A stretch of DNA of 14,344 nt. Origin: Nitrosomonadaceae bacterium. Its GTDB lineage: Bacteria > Pseudomonadota > Gammaproteobacteria > Burkholderiales > Nitrosomonadaceae. The DNA is taken from the NCBI GenBank assembly GCA_919902625.1, contig CAKKRO010000032.1, forward strand, positions 1 through 14,344. Reading direction: 5' to 3'. Position 1 is the first letter of the stretch; each line of letters begins with the position of its first letter. Below, piece by piece: positions 7,898 through 14,071 of this stretch. Below the pieces are notes generated by a model. It was not told where the DNA came from and searched no databases. It was given only the letters and a program-made list of their open reading frames with translations. The translations under genes were made by a program, and so were the position numbers.

Positions 7898-7923
7898 TAT
7901 AAGCGGGAGAATTTGGTCATGAA

Positions 7924-7945
7924 AAAGGCGGCATTTGCCGCCTTT
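7924..7945. terminator. Bidirectional intrinsic terminator between hemL and the cytochrome c4 gene
   Basis: AAAGGCGGCA (7924-7933) and TGCCGCCTTT (7936-7945) form a perfect GC-rich stem with a very short loop. On the minus strand the stem runs into five T residues. The plus strand has a shorter T tract within the stem end and then TTCCTAC. It lies between the hemL stop and the convergent cytochrome stop and should serve both, most strongly the cytochrome gene. Confidence 0.85.
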
Positions 7946-7968
7946 CCTACTTAATGAGCCTGCAAAAC

Positions 7969-8610
7969 TTAACGCATGGTAGCAATATAGGCTGAAACCG
8001 CACGTTTTTCCTGTGCGCTCATGCGGGTAAGAACTTTTAGCATAACGCCATTATCATTGGCGCGATCCCCTGCGTTAAATAGATTTAATTGTGTCAGCGT
8101 ATATTCGGCATGTTGACCGGCAAGACGGGGATAGTGCGGGGGAATGCCTGATCCATTGGGACCGTGGCAACTGGCACAAGCAGGAACACCACTCTCAAGA
8201 TTGCCGCCATGATACAGAATTTTCCCCATTTTAATCACATCTTCATCAGCAATTGCTTGACTGGGTGTTGCTTTTTGTTTGGCGTAATATTCACCCAATT
8301 TTTTCATATCTTCCGCTGAAAGTGCCGCTACCATGGAAGACATGACAGGGCTGTTACGTTTGGGCGGAGCACTTTCGGTTGCTTTAAAATCAATTAACTG
8401 CTTGGTGATATATTCAGCATGTTGTCCAGCCAAGCTGGGATTCATGGGAATAACGCTATTGCCATCCGCATTGTGGCAACCGGCACATATGCCCGATGCT
8501 ATTTCTTCGACAGTGGCTGGAGCAGTATTTGAGCTGTCGGAAGTTTCAGCTGAAATGGGTGCAGCCAAGGCCAGCGCTATCAGCATTACTGTATTCTTAA
8601 TTATTTTCAT
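7969..8610 (-). CDS. Diheme cytochrome c4 family protein
   Basis: This periplasmic electron-transfer protein has two c-type heme sites. With the ATG at 8610 it is 213 aa, with a signal peptide at 1-21 (MKIIKNTVMLIALALAAPISA, cleaved before ETSD). The sites are C42-A-G-C-H46 and C145-A-S-C-H149. Each half repeats the pattern SLAGQHAEYITKQL / RLAGQHAEYTLTQL, showing the internal duplication typical of cytochrome c4. Candidate axial methionines are M90 or M93, and M190 or M197. A TTG at 8640 and an ATG at 8619 are in frame, but GGAA lies 9 nt before the chosen ATG and the signal peptide fits it best. In ammonia oxidisers such cytochromes feed terminal oxidases or relay electrons, but the exact partner is inferred, not shown. 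It converges with hemL. Confidence 0.93.
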   Translation of the reverse strand: MKIIKNTVMLIALALAAPISAETSDSSNTAPATVEEIASGICAGCHNADGNSVIPMNPSLAGQHAEYITKQLIDFKATESAPPKRNSPVMSSMVAALSAEDMKKLGEYYAKQKATPSQAIADEDVIKMGKILYHGGNLESGVPACASCHGPNGSGIPPHYPRLAGQHAEYTLTQLNLFNAGDRANDNGVMLKVLTRMSAQEKRAVSAYIATMR

Positions 8611-8746
8611 ATTTCGCATTCCGTTTTTAAAAGCATCCAAAAGTTGGTAAGTGTATCTGATAATTAACGGTCTATTTTAGCAAGGCGTAAGAACGTTAAC
8701 AACAAAATTAAGTTAATATCAATATTTAATATTTTATTATTCTTTG

Positions 8747-9343
8747 ATGAAAATAATCTTTATTCTTTTACTGATTATTAATATTGCTTATCCAGTAGGC
8801 ATGCAGTTTTATGCTATTGAGCAAAACTCAACAAATAGGCTGCCATTGATTCATCCTGAGAAAATCATATTATTGCCAGGGTATGAAAATTGTCTGGAGT
8901 GGGGTAATTTCCATGAAGAGCAAATACAATATGCTGAAACGGCGATATCGGAATTGACCTCTGATCAATTGTACAGTTTGGAAGAATCTGGTGATACCAA
9001 GATGTATTGGTTATATATTCCACCCTTACTGAATGAAGAGGCAGCTAATCGTGAGATCAATAAATTGCGCAATCTGGGTATTGTCAGTTTTCGTGTAAAA
9101 GAGGAAGGAAAATGGGAGAATGCCATTTCTCTGAGTATGTTGTACGATAAAACAGATGCGCTTAAACAGTTACTAGAGATAGAAAAAAAGGGAATTCAAA
9201 ATGCCAAGATAGAAAAACTTAGCGTTACTTTAAAGAAACTTATCATTCATAATCCTGCCCACGCTATTAAAGAGCAGGCACAAAAATTAGTTGAACAATT
9301 TAATGGTACTCAATTAACGCAAAGAAAATGTGAGCGTTTATAA
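8747..9343 (+). CDS. Hypothetical exported or membrane-anchored protein with divergent SPOR-like domain
   Basis: The 198-aa protein begins with a hydrophobic segment (about residues 2-22), either a signal anchor or an uncleaved signal peptide, so most of it would be periplasmic. Residues roughly 85-155 resemble a SPOR domain: YWLYIPPLLNEEAA, a helix, LRNLGIVSFRV, then WENAISLSMLYDKTDALKQL and a final GIQNAKI. SPOR domains bind denuded septal peptidoglycan, which would suggest a cell-envelope or division role. The match is by pattern only and is weak. The ATG at 8747 follows a TTG in the same frame, and the leader is AT-rich without an obvious ribosome-binding site. The gene is more AT-rich than its neighbours. 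It is divergent from the cytochrome gene and 140 bp upstream of map. Confidence 0.7.
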   Translation: MKIIFILLLIINIAYPVGMQFYAIEQNSTNRLPLIHPEKIILLPGYENCLEWGNFHEEQIQYAETAISELTSDQLYSLEESGDTKMYWLYIPPLLNEEAANREINKLRNLGIVSFRVKEEGKWENAISLSMLYDKTDALKQLLEIEKKGIQNAKIEKLSVTLKKLIIHNPAHAIKEQAQKLVEQFNGTQLTQRKCERL

Positions 9344-9428
9344 TACATTGCTTATATGCGAAGCAGGATCCTAGAGTTCTTCAAATGCTAATAATTTTAG
9401 AGTATGTTAAGTATTCAATAATTTTTTA

Positions 9429-9451
9429 TTTGAGCATTGTGAATGCTTAAA
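9429..9451. other. Hairpin upstream of map
   Basis: TTTGAGCATT (9429-9438) and AATGCTTAAA (9442-9451) pair over ten positions, with one G-U in RNA, around a GTG loop. It lies 33 bp before the map start and is not followed by a T-run on the plus strand, so it is not a standard terminator. It may be a weak terminator for the upstream gene or a 5'-leader structure of map. Nothing else is evident in 9344-9483, which is very AT-rich. Confidence 0.35.
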
Positions 9452-9483
9452 TATATCTCACTGAATAATCAAATAAGATAACA

Positions 9484-10290
9484 ATGACGGTATCTATAAA
9501 AACACCGCAAGAAATTGAAAAAATGCGTATTGCCGGACGACTGGCTTCCGAGGTGCTGGATTACATCACGCCATTTGTGGCGGCAGGAATTACTACGGAA
9601 GAATTGGATGTTCTTTGCCATAACTATATGGTGGATGTGCAGAAGACGATACCCGCGCCTCTAAACTATGCGCCTTCAGGGCACTCACCCTATCCTAAAT
9701 CGATCTGTACTTCAATCAATAATCAGATATGTCATGGGGTGCCTGGGGAGAGGAAATTAAAAAATGGGGACATCATTAATATTGATATCACTGTGATTTA
9801 TGAAGGATATCACGGCGATACCAGCCGAATGTTTTATGTGGGCGAACCATCCATCCAAGCAAAACGCTTATGTGAAGTCACTTATGAAGCGATGTGGCGG
9901 GGAATCGATGAAATTAAGCCAGGTAAGCATTTGGGTGATATCGGGAGCGCCATTCAAAGACTGGCTGAGGGTGTGGGATATAGTGTGGTCAGAGAATTCT
10001 GCGGGCATGGCATCGGCGCTAAATTTCATGAGAATCCTCAGGTACTTCATTATGGGCGTGCGGGAACTGGCCTCGAACTTAAACCAGGTATGATATTTAC
10101 CGTAGAGCCCATGATCAATGCCGGTAAAGCGGCCATCCGCCATCTCCCGGACGGCTGGACCATTACCACGAAAGACGGCAGCCTGTCGGCGCAATGGGAG
10201 CATACTATCCTGGTCACCGCGGACGGCCATGAAGTGCTGACGGTATCGGCAGGCGCTCCCGCCAAACCGGTCTATCGTTTTGCAAGTTAA
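9484..10290 (+). CDS. map: Methionine aminopeptidase, type I
   Basis: Map removes the initiator methionine from nascent proteins co-translationally. The 268-aa pita-bread-fold enzyme has all dinuclear metal ligands: D101 and D112 (NIDITVIYEGYHGD), H175 (GHGIGAKFHE), E208 (TVEPM) and E239 (QWEHTILVT), plus the substrate-contacting H84 (CHGVPG) and H182. The ATG at 9484 has only a weak AAGA-type ribosome-binding site. The 3' end is strikingly GC-rich compared with the rest: a hand count gives 53/120 G+C at 9781-9900 and 76/120 at 10141-10260, with no break in the protein. That suggests a recombination boundary inside the gene. It lies 28 bp upstream of rph on the same strand. Confidence 0.97.
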   Translation: MTVSIKTPQEIEKMRIAGRLASEVLDYITPFVAAGITTEELDVLCHNYMVDVQKTIPAPLNYAPSGHSPYPKSICTSINNQICHGVPGERKLKNGDIINIDITVIYEGYHGDTSRMFYVGEPSIQAKRLCEVTYEAMWRGIDEIKPGKHLGDIGSAIQRLAEGVGYSVVREFCGHGIGAKFHENPQVLHYGRAGTGLELKPGMIFTVEPMINAGKAAIRHLPDGWTITTKDGSLSAQWEHTILVTADGHEVLTVSAGAPAKPVYRFAS

Positions 10291-10318
10291 GTTTTTTTAA
10301 TCCGGAATATTGTTGACC

Positions 10319-11056
10319 ATGACACGAAGTCATCATCGTACCCCCGCGCAAATCCGCCCTGTCAGAATCATTCGTCACTACACCAAACATGCCGATGGCT
10401 CAGCGCTGATCGAATGCGGTGATACCAAAGTTATCTGCACGGCCAGTATCAGCGAACAAGTCCCGCCGTTTCTCAAGGGAAAGGGACAAGGGTGGCTGAC
10501 CGCCGAATACGGCATGCTGCCCGGTTCGACGCATACGCGCATGCAGCGCGAAGCGGCCAAAGGCAAGCAATCGGGGCGCACCATGGAAATCCAGCGTCTG
10601 ATCGGACGCGCGTTACGCGCCGTGGTGGATCTGAAGCAACTGGGAGAACGCACCATTCAAATTGATTGTGACGTGATCCAGGCCGATGGCGGCACGCGCA
10701 CGGCCAGTATCACCGGAGCGTTTGTCGCGCTGCACGATGCGGTCGAAAAATTGATTTATCAGCAACTCATTGAAACCTCGCCGATCACGGATCATGTGGC
10801 GGCGATTTCGGTCGGGATTTATCAAGGCATTCCGGTACTGGATTTGGATTATGTTGAAGATTCTTCGTGTGACACGGATATGAATGTGGTGATGACTGGA
10901 AACCTGGGGATGATCGAAGTACAAGGGACAGCGGAAGGGATCGCCTTCAGCCGCAAAGAATTGGATATCATGCTGGATATGGCGCAGCTTGGTATCCGCG
11001 AGTTGATAGCCATACAAAGGAAAGTGCTGGAGACGGAGAGCGGCAGTCATGGATAA
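10319..11056 (+). CDS. rph: Ribonuclease PH
   Basis: RNase PH is a phosphate-dependent 3'-to-5' exoribonuclease that trims tRNA 3' ends and degrades structured RNA, working as a hexamer. Family landmarks are KHADGSALIECGDTKVICTAS, KGQGWLTAEYGMLPGSTHTR (substrate and RNA contacts), SGRTMEIQRLIGRALRAV, the phosphate- and metal-site region DCDVIQADGGTRTASITGA, and DLDYVEDSSCDTDMNVV. A TTG nine bases upstream is in frame. The ATG at 10319 gives 245 aa starting MTRSHHRTPAQIRPV, which aligns with the usual N terminus, and is preferred. The 3' end overlaps rdgB by 8 bp. Confidence 0.96.
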   Translation: MTRSHHRTPAQIRPVRIIRHYTKHADGSALIECGDTKVICTASISEQVPPFLKGKGQGWLTAEYGMLPGSTHTRMQREAAKGKQSGRTMEIQRLIGRALRAVVDLKQLGERTIQIDCDVIQADGGTRTASITGAFVALHDAVEKLIYQQLIETSPITDHVAAISVGIYQGIPVLDLDYVEDSSCDTDMNVVMTGNLGMIEVQGTAEGIAFSRKELDIMLDMAQLGIRELIAIQRKVLETESGSHG

Positions 11057-11651
11057 GCTGCAGAAGCTGGTGATTGCGAGTAATAATCAGGGCAAGTTGC
11101 TTGAAATTAATGCCTTGCTGGCTCCTCTGTCGATTAAGGCGGTACCGCAATCCGATTTTAATGCAGGCGAAGTGGACGAGCCTTACGCCACCTTTGTCGA
11201 AAATGCGCTGGCCAAAGCGCGTCATGCCAGCCGCTGCTCAGGATTGCCGGCACTGGCGGATGATTCGGGCATTTGCGTCAGTGCGTTGAATGGCGCGCCA
11301 GGCGTTGCTTCCGCCCGCTACGCCGGGGAGCCGAAATCCGATAAGCGCAACAACCTGAAGCTGATAGAAGCGCTTGAAAATCAATCGGACCGGCGCGCCT
11401 ATTACTACTGCGTGATTGTTCTGGTGCGCCACGCCGACGACCCGCAGCCCATCATAGTCGACGGTTCGTGGTACGGTGAAATCGCCGATCAGCCGCGGGG
11501 CGAGGGCGGGTTCGGCTATGATCCGTATTTTTTTGTACCCGAATTCGGTAAGACTTCCGCCGAATTGACTGCCGCGCAGAAAAATCGAATCAGCCACCGC
11601 GGTCAGGCACTGGCGCACTTGGTGGAAATTTTACGCGCCGGGAAATTTTGA
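11049..11651 (+). CDS. rdgB: XTP/dITP diphosphohydrolase (non-canonical purine NTP pyrophosphatase)
   Basis: RdgB hydrolyses dITP, XTP and ITP to monophosphates, keeping deaminated purines out of DNA and RNA. The 200-aa protein carries the Ham1/RdgB signatures: IASNNQGKLLEI (9-20) with S11, N12 and K16 for the triphosphate, the catalytic-base and metal region ADDSGICV (70-77), the base pocket GEGGFGYDPYF, and the C-terminal SHRGQAL. The ATG overlaps the rph stop (ATGGATAA), a classic coupling arrangement. In many betaproteobacteria hemW follows this pair. Here the next gene is instead a convergent hicB only 7 bp away, marking the edge of the accessory island. The length and frame are intact. 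Confidence 0.96.
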   Translation: MDKLQKLVIASNNQGKLLEINALLAPLSIKAVPQSDFNAGEVDEPYATFVENALAKARHASRCSGLPALADDSGICVSALNGAPGVASARYAGEPKSDKRNNLKLIEALENQSDRRAYYYCVIVLVRHADDPQPIIVDGSWYGEIADQPRGEGGFGYDPYFFVPEFGKTSAELTAAQKNRISHRGQALAHLVEILRAGKF

Positions 11652-11658
11652 GAAAGCA

Positions 11659-11871
11659 TCAGGCTTGAACCTCAATAAACGAGCTTGAAGAATGCGGTAT
11701 TGGGATTTGCTGGCCTTCTTCTTTAAGACCCTCAATATGAAACTCGATAGCTTCCTGAATCAGTTGCAAAACTTCTTCCGCTGATTCGCTGGCGGCGATG
11801 CAACCCGGAAGATCAGGAACATAGGCGCCAAAGCTTGCCGGGCCTTGTTCAATAACAACCATATAGCGCAT
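11659..11871 (-). CDS. hicB: HicB-family antitoxin, short form
   Basis: This is a 70-aa HicB-fold protein, the antitoxin of type II HicAB systems, which binds and blocks the mRNA-cleaving HicA toxin. The family core is plain: MVVIEQGPASFGAYVPDLPGC, then the helix SAEEVLQLIQEAIEFHIEGL and a short tail. It lacks the C-terminal HTH/RHH DNA-binding extension of larger HicB proteins. An in-frame GTG at 11877 overlaps the AGAGG ribosome-binding site, so the ATG at 11871, five bases after it, is chosen. The frameshifted hicA lies just upstream, with 8 bp between the original hicA stop and this start. The antitoxin frame is intact although its toxin is broken, as expected when a toxin decays first. 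Confidence 0.88.
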   Translation of the reverse strand: MRYMVVIEQGPASFGAYVPDLPGCIAASESAEEVLQLIQEAIEFHIEGLKEEGQQIPIPHSSSSFIEVQA

Positions 11872-11879
11872 ATACACCT

Positions 11880-12067
11880 CTATTGCTTAAGTCCCGCTTG
11901 TTTTAACGCATTGATGAGCGTGCCGGAGGAACATCCACGCTGGGTTTTCCAGCAACTGTGACCGCACCGGACTGGATGGGATGGTGAAACTGGCGATGAC
12001 TGCCTTTTTGCCGCACCTGCTGCCAGCCATCCAATTCAAGCAAAGCGATACGATCTTCAACTTTCAT
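11880..12067 (-). pseudogene. hicA: hicA toxin gene, one-base frameshift
   Basis: Read on the minus strand from ATG at 12067, the frame gives MKVEDRIALLELDGWQQVRQ, then KGSHRQFHHP with the conserved catalytic-type histidine H24, and VTVAGKPSVDVPP. It then shifts to ARSSMR and stops at 11903-11905 after 54 residues. In the next frame, from the same point, the sequence reads GTLINALKQAGLKQ and stops at 11880-11882. That is exactly the expected HicA C-terminal helix. The total span of 188 nt is one short of an in-frame 63 codons, so a single-base deletion near 11920 explains it. The product lacks the last helix and is probably inactive. A possible -35/-10 pair (TTGAGA at 12098-12103, TAAACT at 12074-12079) would place the transcript start at or near the ATG. 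A sequencing error is the alternative to true decay. Confidence 0.85.
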
Positions 12068-12128
12068 GCCGCGAGTTTAGCATGGCATTTTTTTGATTCT
12101 CAAAAGTGACGGAAACAATGAGATCAGA

Positions 12129-12233
12129 TCGCGAATTGAGAATATTGCCGATGAATCTTGCATATTTTTTGTTTTGTGCACTTTGTGGGGTGCGCATTGC
12201 TTGTATTTCATTGACAATATTCTTCATTCGCGA
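12129..12233. repeat. Short inverted-repeat unit left of the cassette array
   Basis: TCGCGAATTGAGAATATTG (12129-12147) reappears in inverted orientation at 12215-12233 with 17 of 19 matches. The 67-bp AT-rich spacer contains a smaller hairpin (TGTGCAC / GTGCGCA). The right arm extends to 12249 and matches the repeat at 14235-14267. No credible gene lies in 12068-12252. The short plus-strand frame there is made of the repeat and runs into the cassette gene. Confidence 0.65.
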
Positions 12234-12249
12234 CTTGGCCCTAGTTGTG
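12215..12249 (-). repeat. Copy 1 of the ~34-bp island-flanking repeat
   Basis: On the minus strand this reads CACAACTAGGGCCAAG followed by TCGCGAATGAAGAATATTG. The copy at 14235-14267 has the same sequence on the plus strand, apart from one indel and two substitutions over about 34 bp. The two copies therefore bracket the cassette array as an inverted repeat. This copy begins three bases after the stop codon of the last cassette gene, where the rest of an attC site would be expected. Confidence 0.75.
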
Positions 12250-12252
12250 ACC

Positions 12253-12510
12253 TTAGGCAGGCTTGAACGAACCGCAAGACGGGCACTCTTTACCTTTAGC
12301 CTGCGTATTTGTTAGAGGCTGGCTGCACTTAGGGCACTTGTAAGGCATGAAGGCCAGAATTATAAGTGCGAGAAGCAACGATATTGCGCCTGCTATACCC
12401 CATCCCCAGGGATTTCTATTTTTGCGCTTGGCTAGAAGACCAACAATTACACCCCAAATTACGCTCCAAATAAGCCATGCAATTAAGTCACTAAATTCTG
12501 CTGCTTCCAT
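12253..12510 (-). CDS. Cassette-encoded small membrane protein with C-terminal zinc ribbon
   Basis: The function is not recognised. The frame extends upstream to 12579, but that part runs through the attC site. The ATG at 12510 is preceded by a strong ribosome-binding site (AGGAGAGAG, 2 nt spacing) and gives 85 aa. Two hydrophobic helices (about 9-27 and 35-55, rich in Trp and Gly) are joined by a basic loop KRKNRNPWG. They are followed by a rubredoxin-knuckle zinc ribbon: C59-P-K-C62 and C76-P-S-C79. The positive loop predicts a cytoplasmic loop, although the ribbon side is not certain. It is the last cassette of the array. Its TAA stop would form part of an R'' box (GCCTAA), but the rest of that attC is replaced by a repeat. 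Confidence 0.8.
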   Translation of the reverse strand: MEAAEFSDLIAWLIWSVIWGVIVGLLAKRKNRNPWGWGIAGAISLLLALIILAFMPYKCPKCSQPLTNTQAKGKECPSCGSFKPA

Positions 12511-12528
12511 TTCTCTCTCCTGTGTTTT

Positions 12529-12615
12529 GCCTAACGGTCGCCATAACCGGCAGTGAAAAGCGGGGCGGCGAAGGCGCACCGCTTTTCACTGTCCGCGTTG
12601 ATGGCATTGTTATAC
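12529..12615 (-). other. attC recombination site 1
   Basis: On the minus strand the site runs from R'' GTATAAC (12609-12615) to R' GTTAGGC (12529-12535), 87 bp. The two halves are imperfectly complementary: AACGCGGACAGTGAAAAGCGG near the 5' side pairs with CCGCTTTTCACTGCCGGTT near the 3' side, leaving the extrahelical-base pattern of folded attC. GTTAGGC fits the GTTRRRY consensus. The stop of the 183-aa gene is the TAA within R''. The next cassette start follows 18 nt after the R' box. Confidence 0.88.
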
Positions 12616-13161
12616 GATGATTTTGTATAGTGCCCACAATCCCAAAATAAATGGCGCATATACTGAAACCCAAAGCTTATATGACAATGCTCTAAAAATT
12701 CCATTAATGCAGCCTTTTACATGAATTCTAGAGTCCGGTTCAATGATCACTGATCTCGTCAACATTCCACCATTAGTTGTAAATTTGCCAAGATCAAAGC
12801 TTTTTCTTAAAAACGATGGCTTAAGACCGCCATAGCAAGACCCATACCTATCCGTTCTTGCTTCTTCAGATATTTCCTTACGGATGAGTTCGACAAATTC
12901 TCTACTTTCTCTATATCCTTCATGGAATTTTTCCGCGATTTCATACCATGCATACTTTACATGGCAAAAACATAGGCCAAGTACTATCGCAAATGCCGAT
13001 ATAGGAAATAGAAGATCACTATTGGATTTGATCCCAGAAAATGAAAGCGCTCCTATAGTAATGCTTAGTTCACTAAATGATAAAAGATTGTAATCAACTG
13101 CCAACATCGCTAGAGAGGCTGCAATCAATATGACCGTACAGATATCTTTAGATATTTTCAT
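12610..13161 (-). CDS. Cassette-encoded predicted membrane protein, function unknown
   Basis: I do not recognise this 183-aa protein. Hydrophobic stretches at about 7-24, 50-68 and 163-182 predict three transmembrane segments, and residues 30-45 are also fairly apolar. Between the second and third lies a soluble region of about 90 residues that starts with a charged helix (EIAEKFHEGYRESREFVELIRKE cut short here at EFVELIRKE) and includes four or five Gly/Ser-rich turns. The ATG at 13161 has AGG about 7 nt upstream and lies 14 nt from the attC 2 R' box. The TAA stop is inside R'' of attC 1. It is relatively AT-rich, as is usual for cassette genes. No catalytic motif is evident. Confidence 0.8.
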   Translation of the reverse strand: MKISKDICTVILIAASLAMLAVDYNLLSFSELSITIGALSFSGIKSNSDLLFPISAFAIVLGLCFCHVKYAWYEIAEKFHEGYRESREFVELIRKEISEEARTDRYGSCYGGLKPSFLRKSFDLGKFTTNGGMLTRSVIIEPDSRIHVKGCINGIFRALSYKLWVSVYAPFILGLWALYKIIV

Positions 13162-13175
13162 TCAGGCCTATAGTC

Positions 13176-13263
13176 GTATAACGTTTGAGTTGAGGGGCCG
13201 CACGACAGCGTAGCTGGCGGGCGGTCCCAGTGAGCGAAGCGAACGACCGAACGAGGGTTATGT
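13176..13263 (-). other. attC recombination site 2
   Basis: The site runs on the minus strand from R'' ACATAAC (13257-13263) to R' GTTATAC (13176-13182), 88 bp. The L'' region CTCGTTCGG and the L' region CTCAACTCAAAC resemble the corresponding boxes in classical 59-base elements such as that of aadA. The interior GGGACCGCCCGCCAGC and GTGCGGCCCCTC halves are partly complementary. The TAA in R'' is the stop codon of the upstream 261-aa gene. The R' box departs from strict GTTRRRY at one position (T for R). Confidence 0.88.
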
Positions 13264-14043
13264 GTCTTGGCGTTCATTTCTTGCGATAGCTTGTTTGGTA
13301 AATGCCTCTAAGTTCATTTTTTCGTCGATGTAAATTTCTTCAACCCAAACGTCCAGGTTCCCATATGCATTGCGGAAGTCCTCCCATTCCAAAGGGCTGG
13401 AGTCGAACTCCCCCATGTTTCTAGCAAATTCGAACAATTTATTAACCAATGCTTGAAGTTCGCCAAGCCGATAAAAGTACGTGATCAAATTTAATTTATC
13501 TGGGTGGAAGTAATGCTTGTCACCAGCCTGTTCAATGTAACCTTTCAGTTGTGCATCATGAACTTGCAACCAGACAAGTATCCGCGACAAATAGTCGCCA
13601 ACATCAGGCTCGGCATACCTAATACAATGACCAAATACCTCTTTGTACTCTTGGGGTAAAACTGGAATTCTGAATGCTGGCTTGCTTTCATTTTTCGACT
13701 CCCAGCCTTCCTTAAATACTGATGCGCTATCTTTGAAATAAGAAATCAGCTCACTGAGTGCTGCTGGAAGAAACGCCTTTGATGCCAAGAAATCGCGTTC
13801 TCGCTGCTTATTTGCATTAAATTTCGAAATATTGAATGCGGTAATGCTCGAAACGAACGCCAACATTGCCACATTTAGGCTTTGCCATCGATCCCATACG
13901 TCTTGTACGTAACCCCAATCACCTCGCCCATCGAGCCATGGAAATACCAACATACATATGGCATAGAGCGCTGCTGCTGGCAGCCCCAACCAGTTGAGCA
14001 AATCAACCAGCTTATCTGGTTTCAACACGCCTAGATGTTTCAA
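13258..14043 (-). CDS. Cassette-encoded predicted membrane protein, function unknown
   Basis: This is a 261-aa protein with two predicted N-terminal transmembrane helices (about 16-37 and 54-71). A soluble, mainly helical domain follows, beginning NANKQRERDFLASKAFLP and rich in Trp and acidic residues toward the C terminus (EWEDFRNAYG, EEIYIDEK). I cannot assign a family. The layout of two helices plus a cytoplasmic helical domain recurs in hypothetical proteins of cassette and defence-type regions, but this is only an impression. The start is a TTG at 14043, the first possible start after an in-frame TAA, with GAG about 6 nt upstream; a later GTG or TTG is possible. It begins about 29 nt after the attC 3 R' box and its TAA stop lies in R'' of attC 2. 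Confidence 0.78.
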   Translation of the reverse strand: MKHLGVLKPDKLVDLLNWLGLPAAALYAICMLVFPWLDGRGDWGYVQDVWDRWQSLNVAMLAFVSSITAFNISKFNANKQRERDFLASKAFLPAALSELISYFKDSASVFKEGWESKNESKPAFRIPVLPQEYKEVFGHCIRYAEPDVGDYLSRILVWLQVHDAQLKGYIEQAGDKHYFHPDKLNLITYFYRLGELQALVNKLFEFARNMGEFDSSPLEWEDFRNAYGNLDVWVEEIYIDEKMNLEAFTKQAIARNERQDT

Positions 14044-14071
14044 TATTTTCTCGTAGGAAGATTATCGGGAC

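Noticed and set aside
8638..8640. TTG start for the cytochrome c4 gene
   Set aside because: It would put ten extra polar residues before the signal peptide. The ATG at 8610 has a better ribosome-binding site and an ideal signal sequence.
9868..10230. Minus-strand frame of 120 codons inside map
   Set aside because: It is antisense to the metal-binding core of methionine aminopeptidase and shows no independent gene signals.
10613..11050. Long minus-strand frame opposite rph (145 codons)
   Set aside because: It is a shadow of rph in GC-rich sequence. The plus-strand frame encodes a complete RNase PH.
12106..12315. 69-codon plus-strand frame left of the cassette array
   Set aside because: It is composed of the inverted repeat arms and overlaps the end of the zinc-ribbon cassette gene on the opposite strand. 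It has no ribosome-binding site or recognisable protein features.
12511..12579. N-terminal extension of the zinc-ribbon cassette protein
   Set aside because: The extension is translated attC sequence. The ATG at 12510 has a strong ribosome-binding site.
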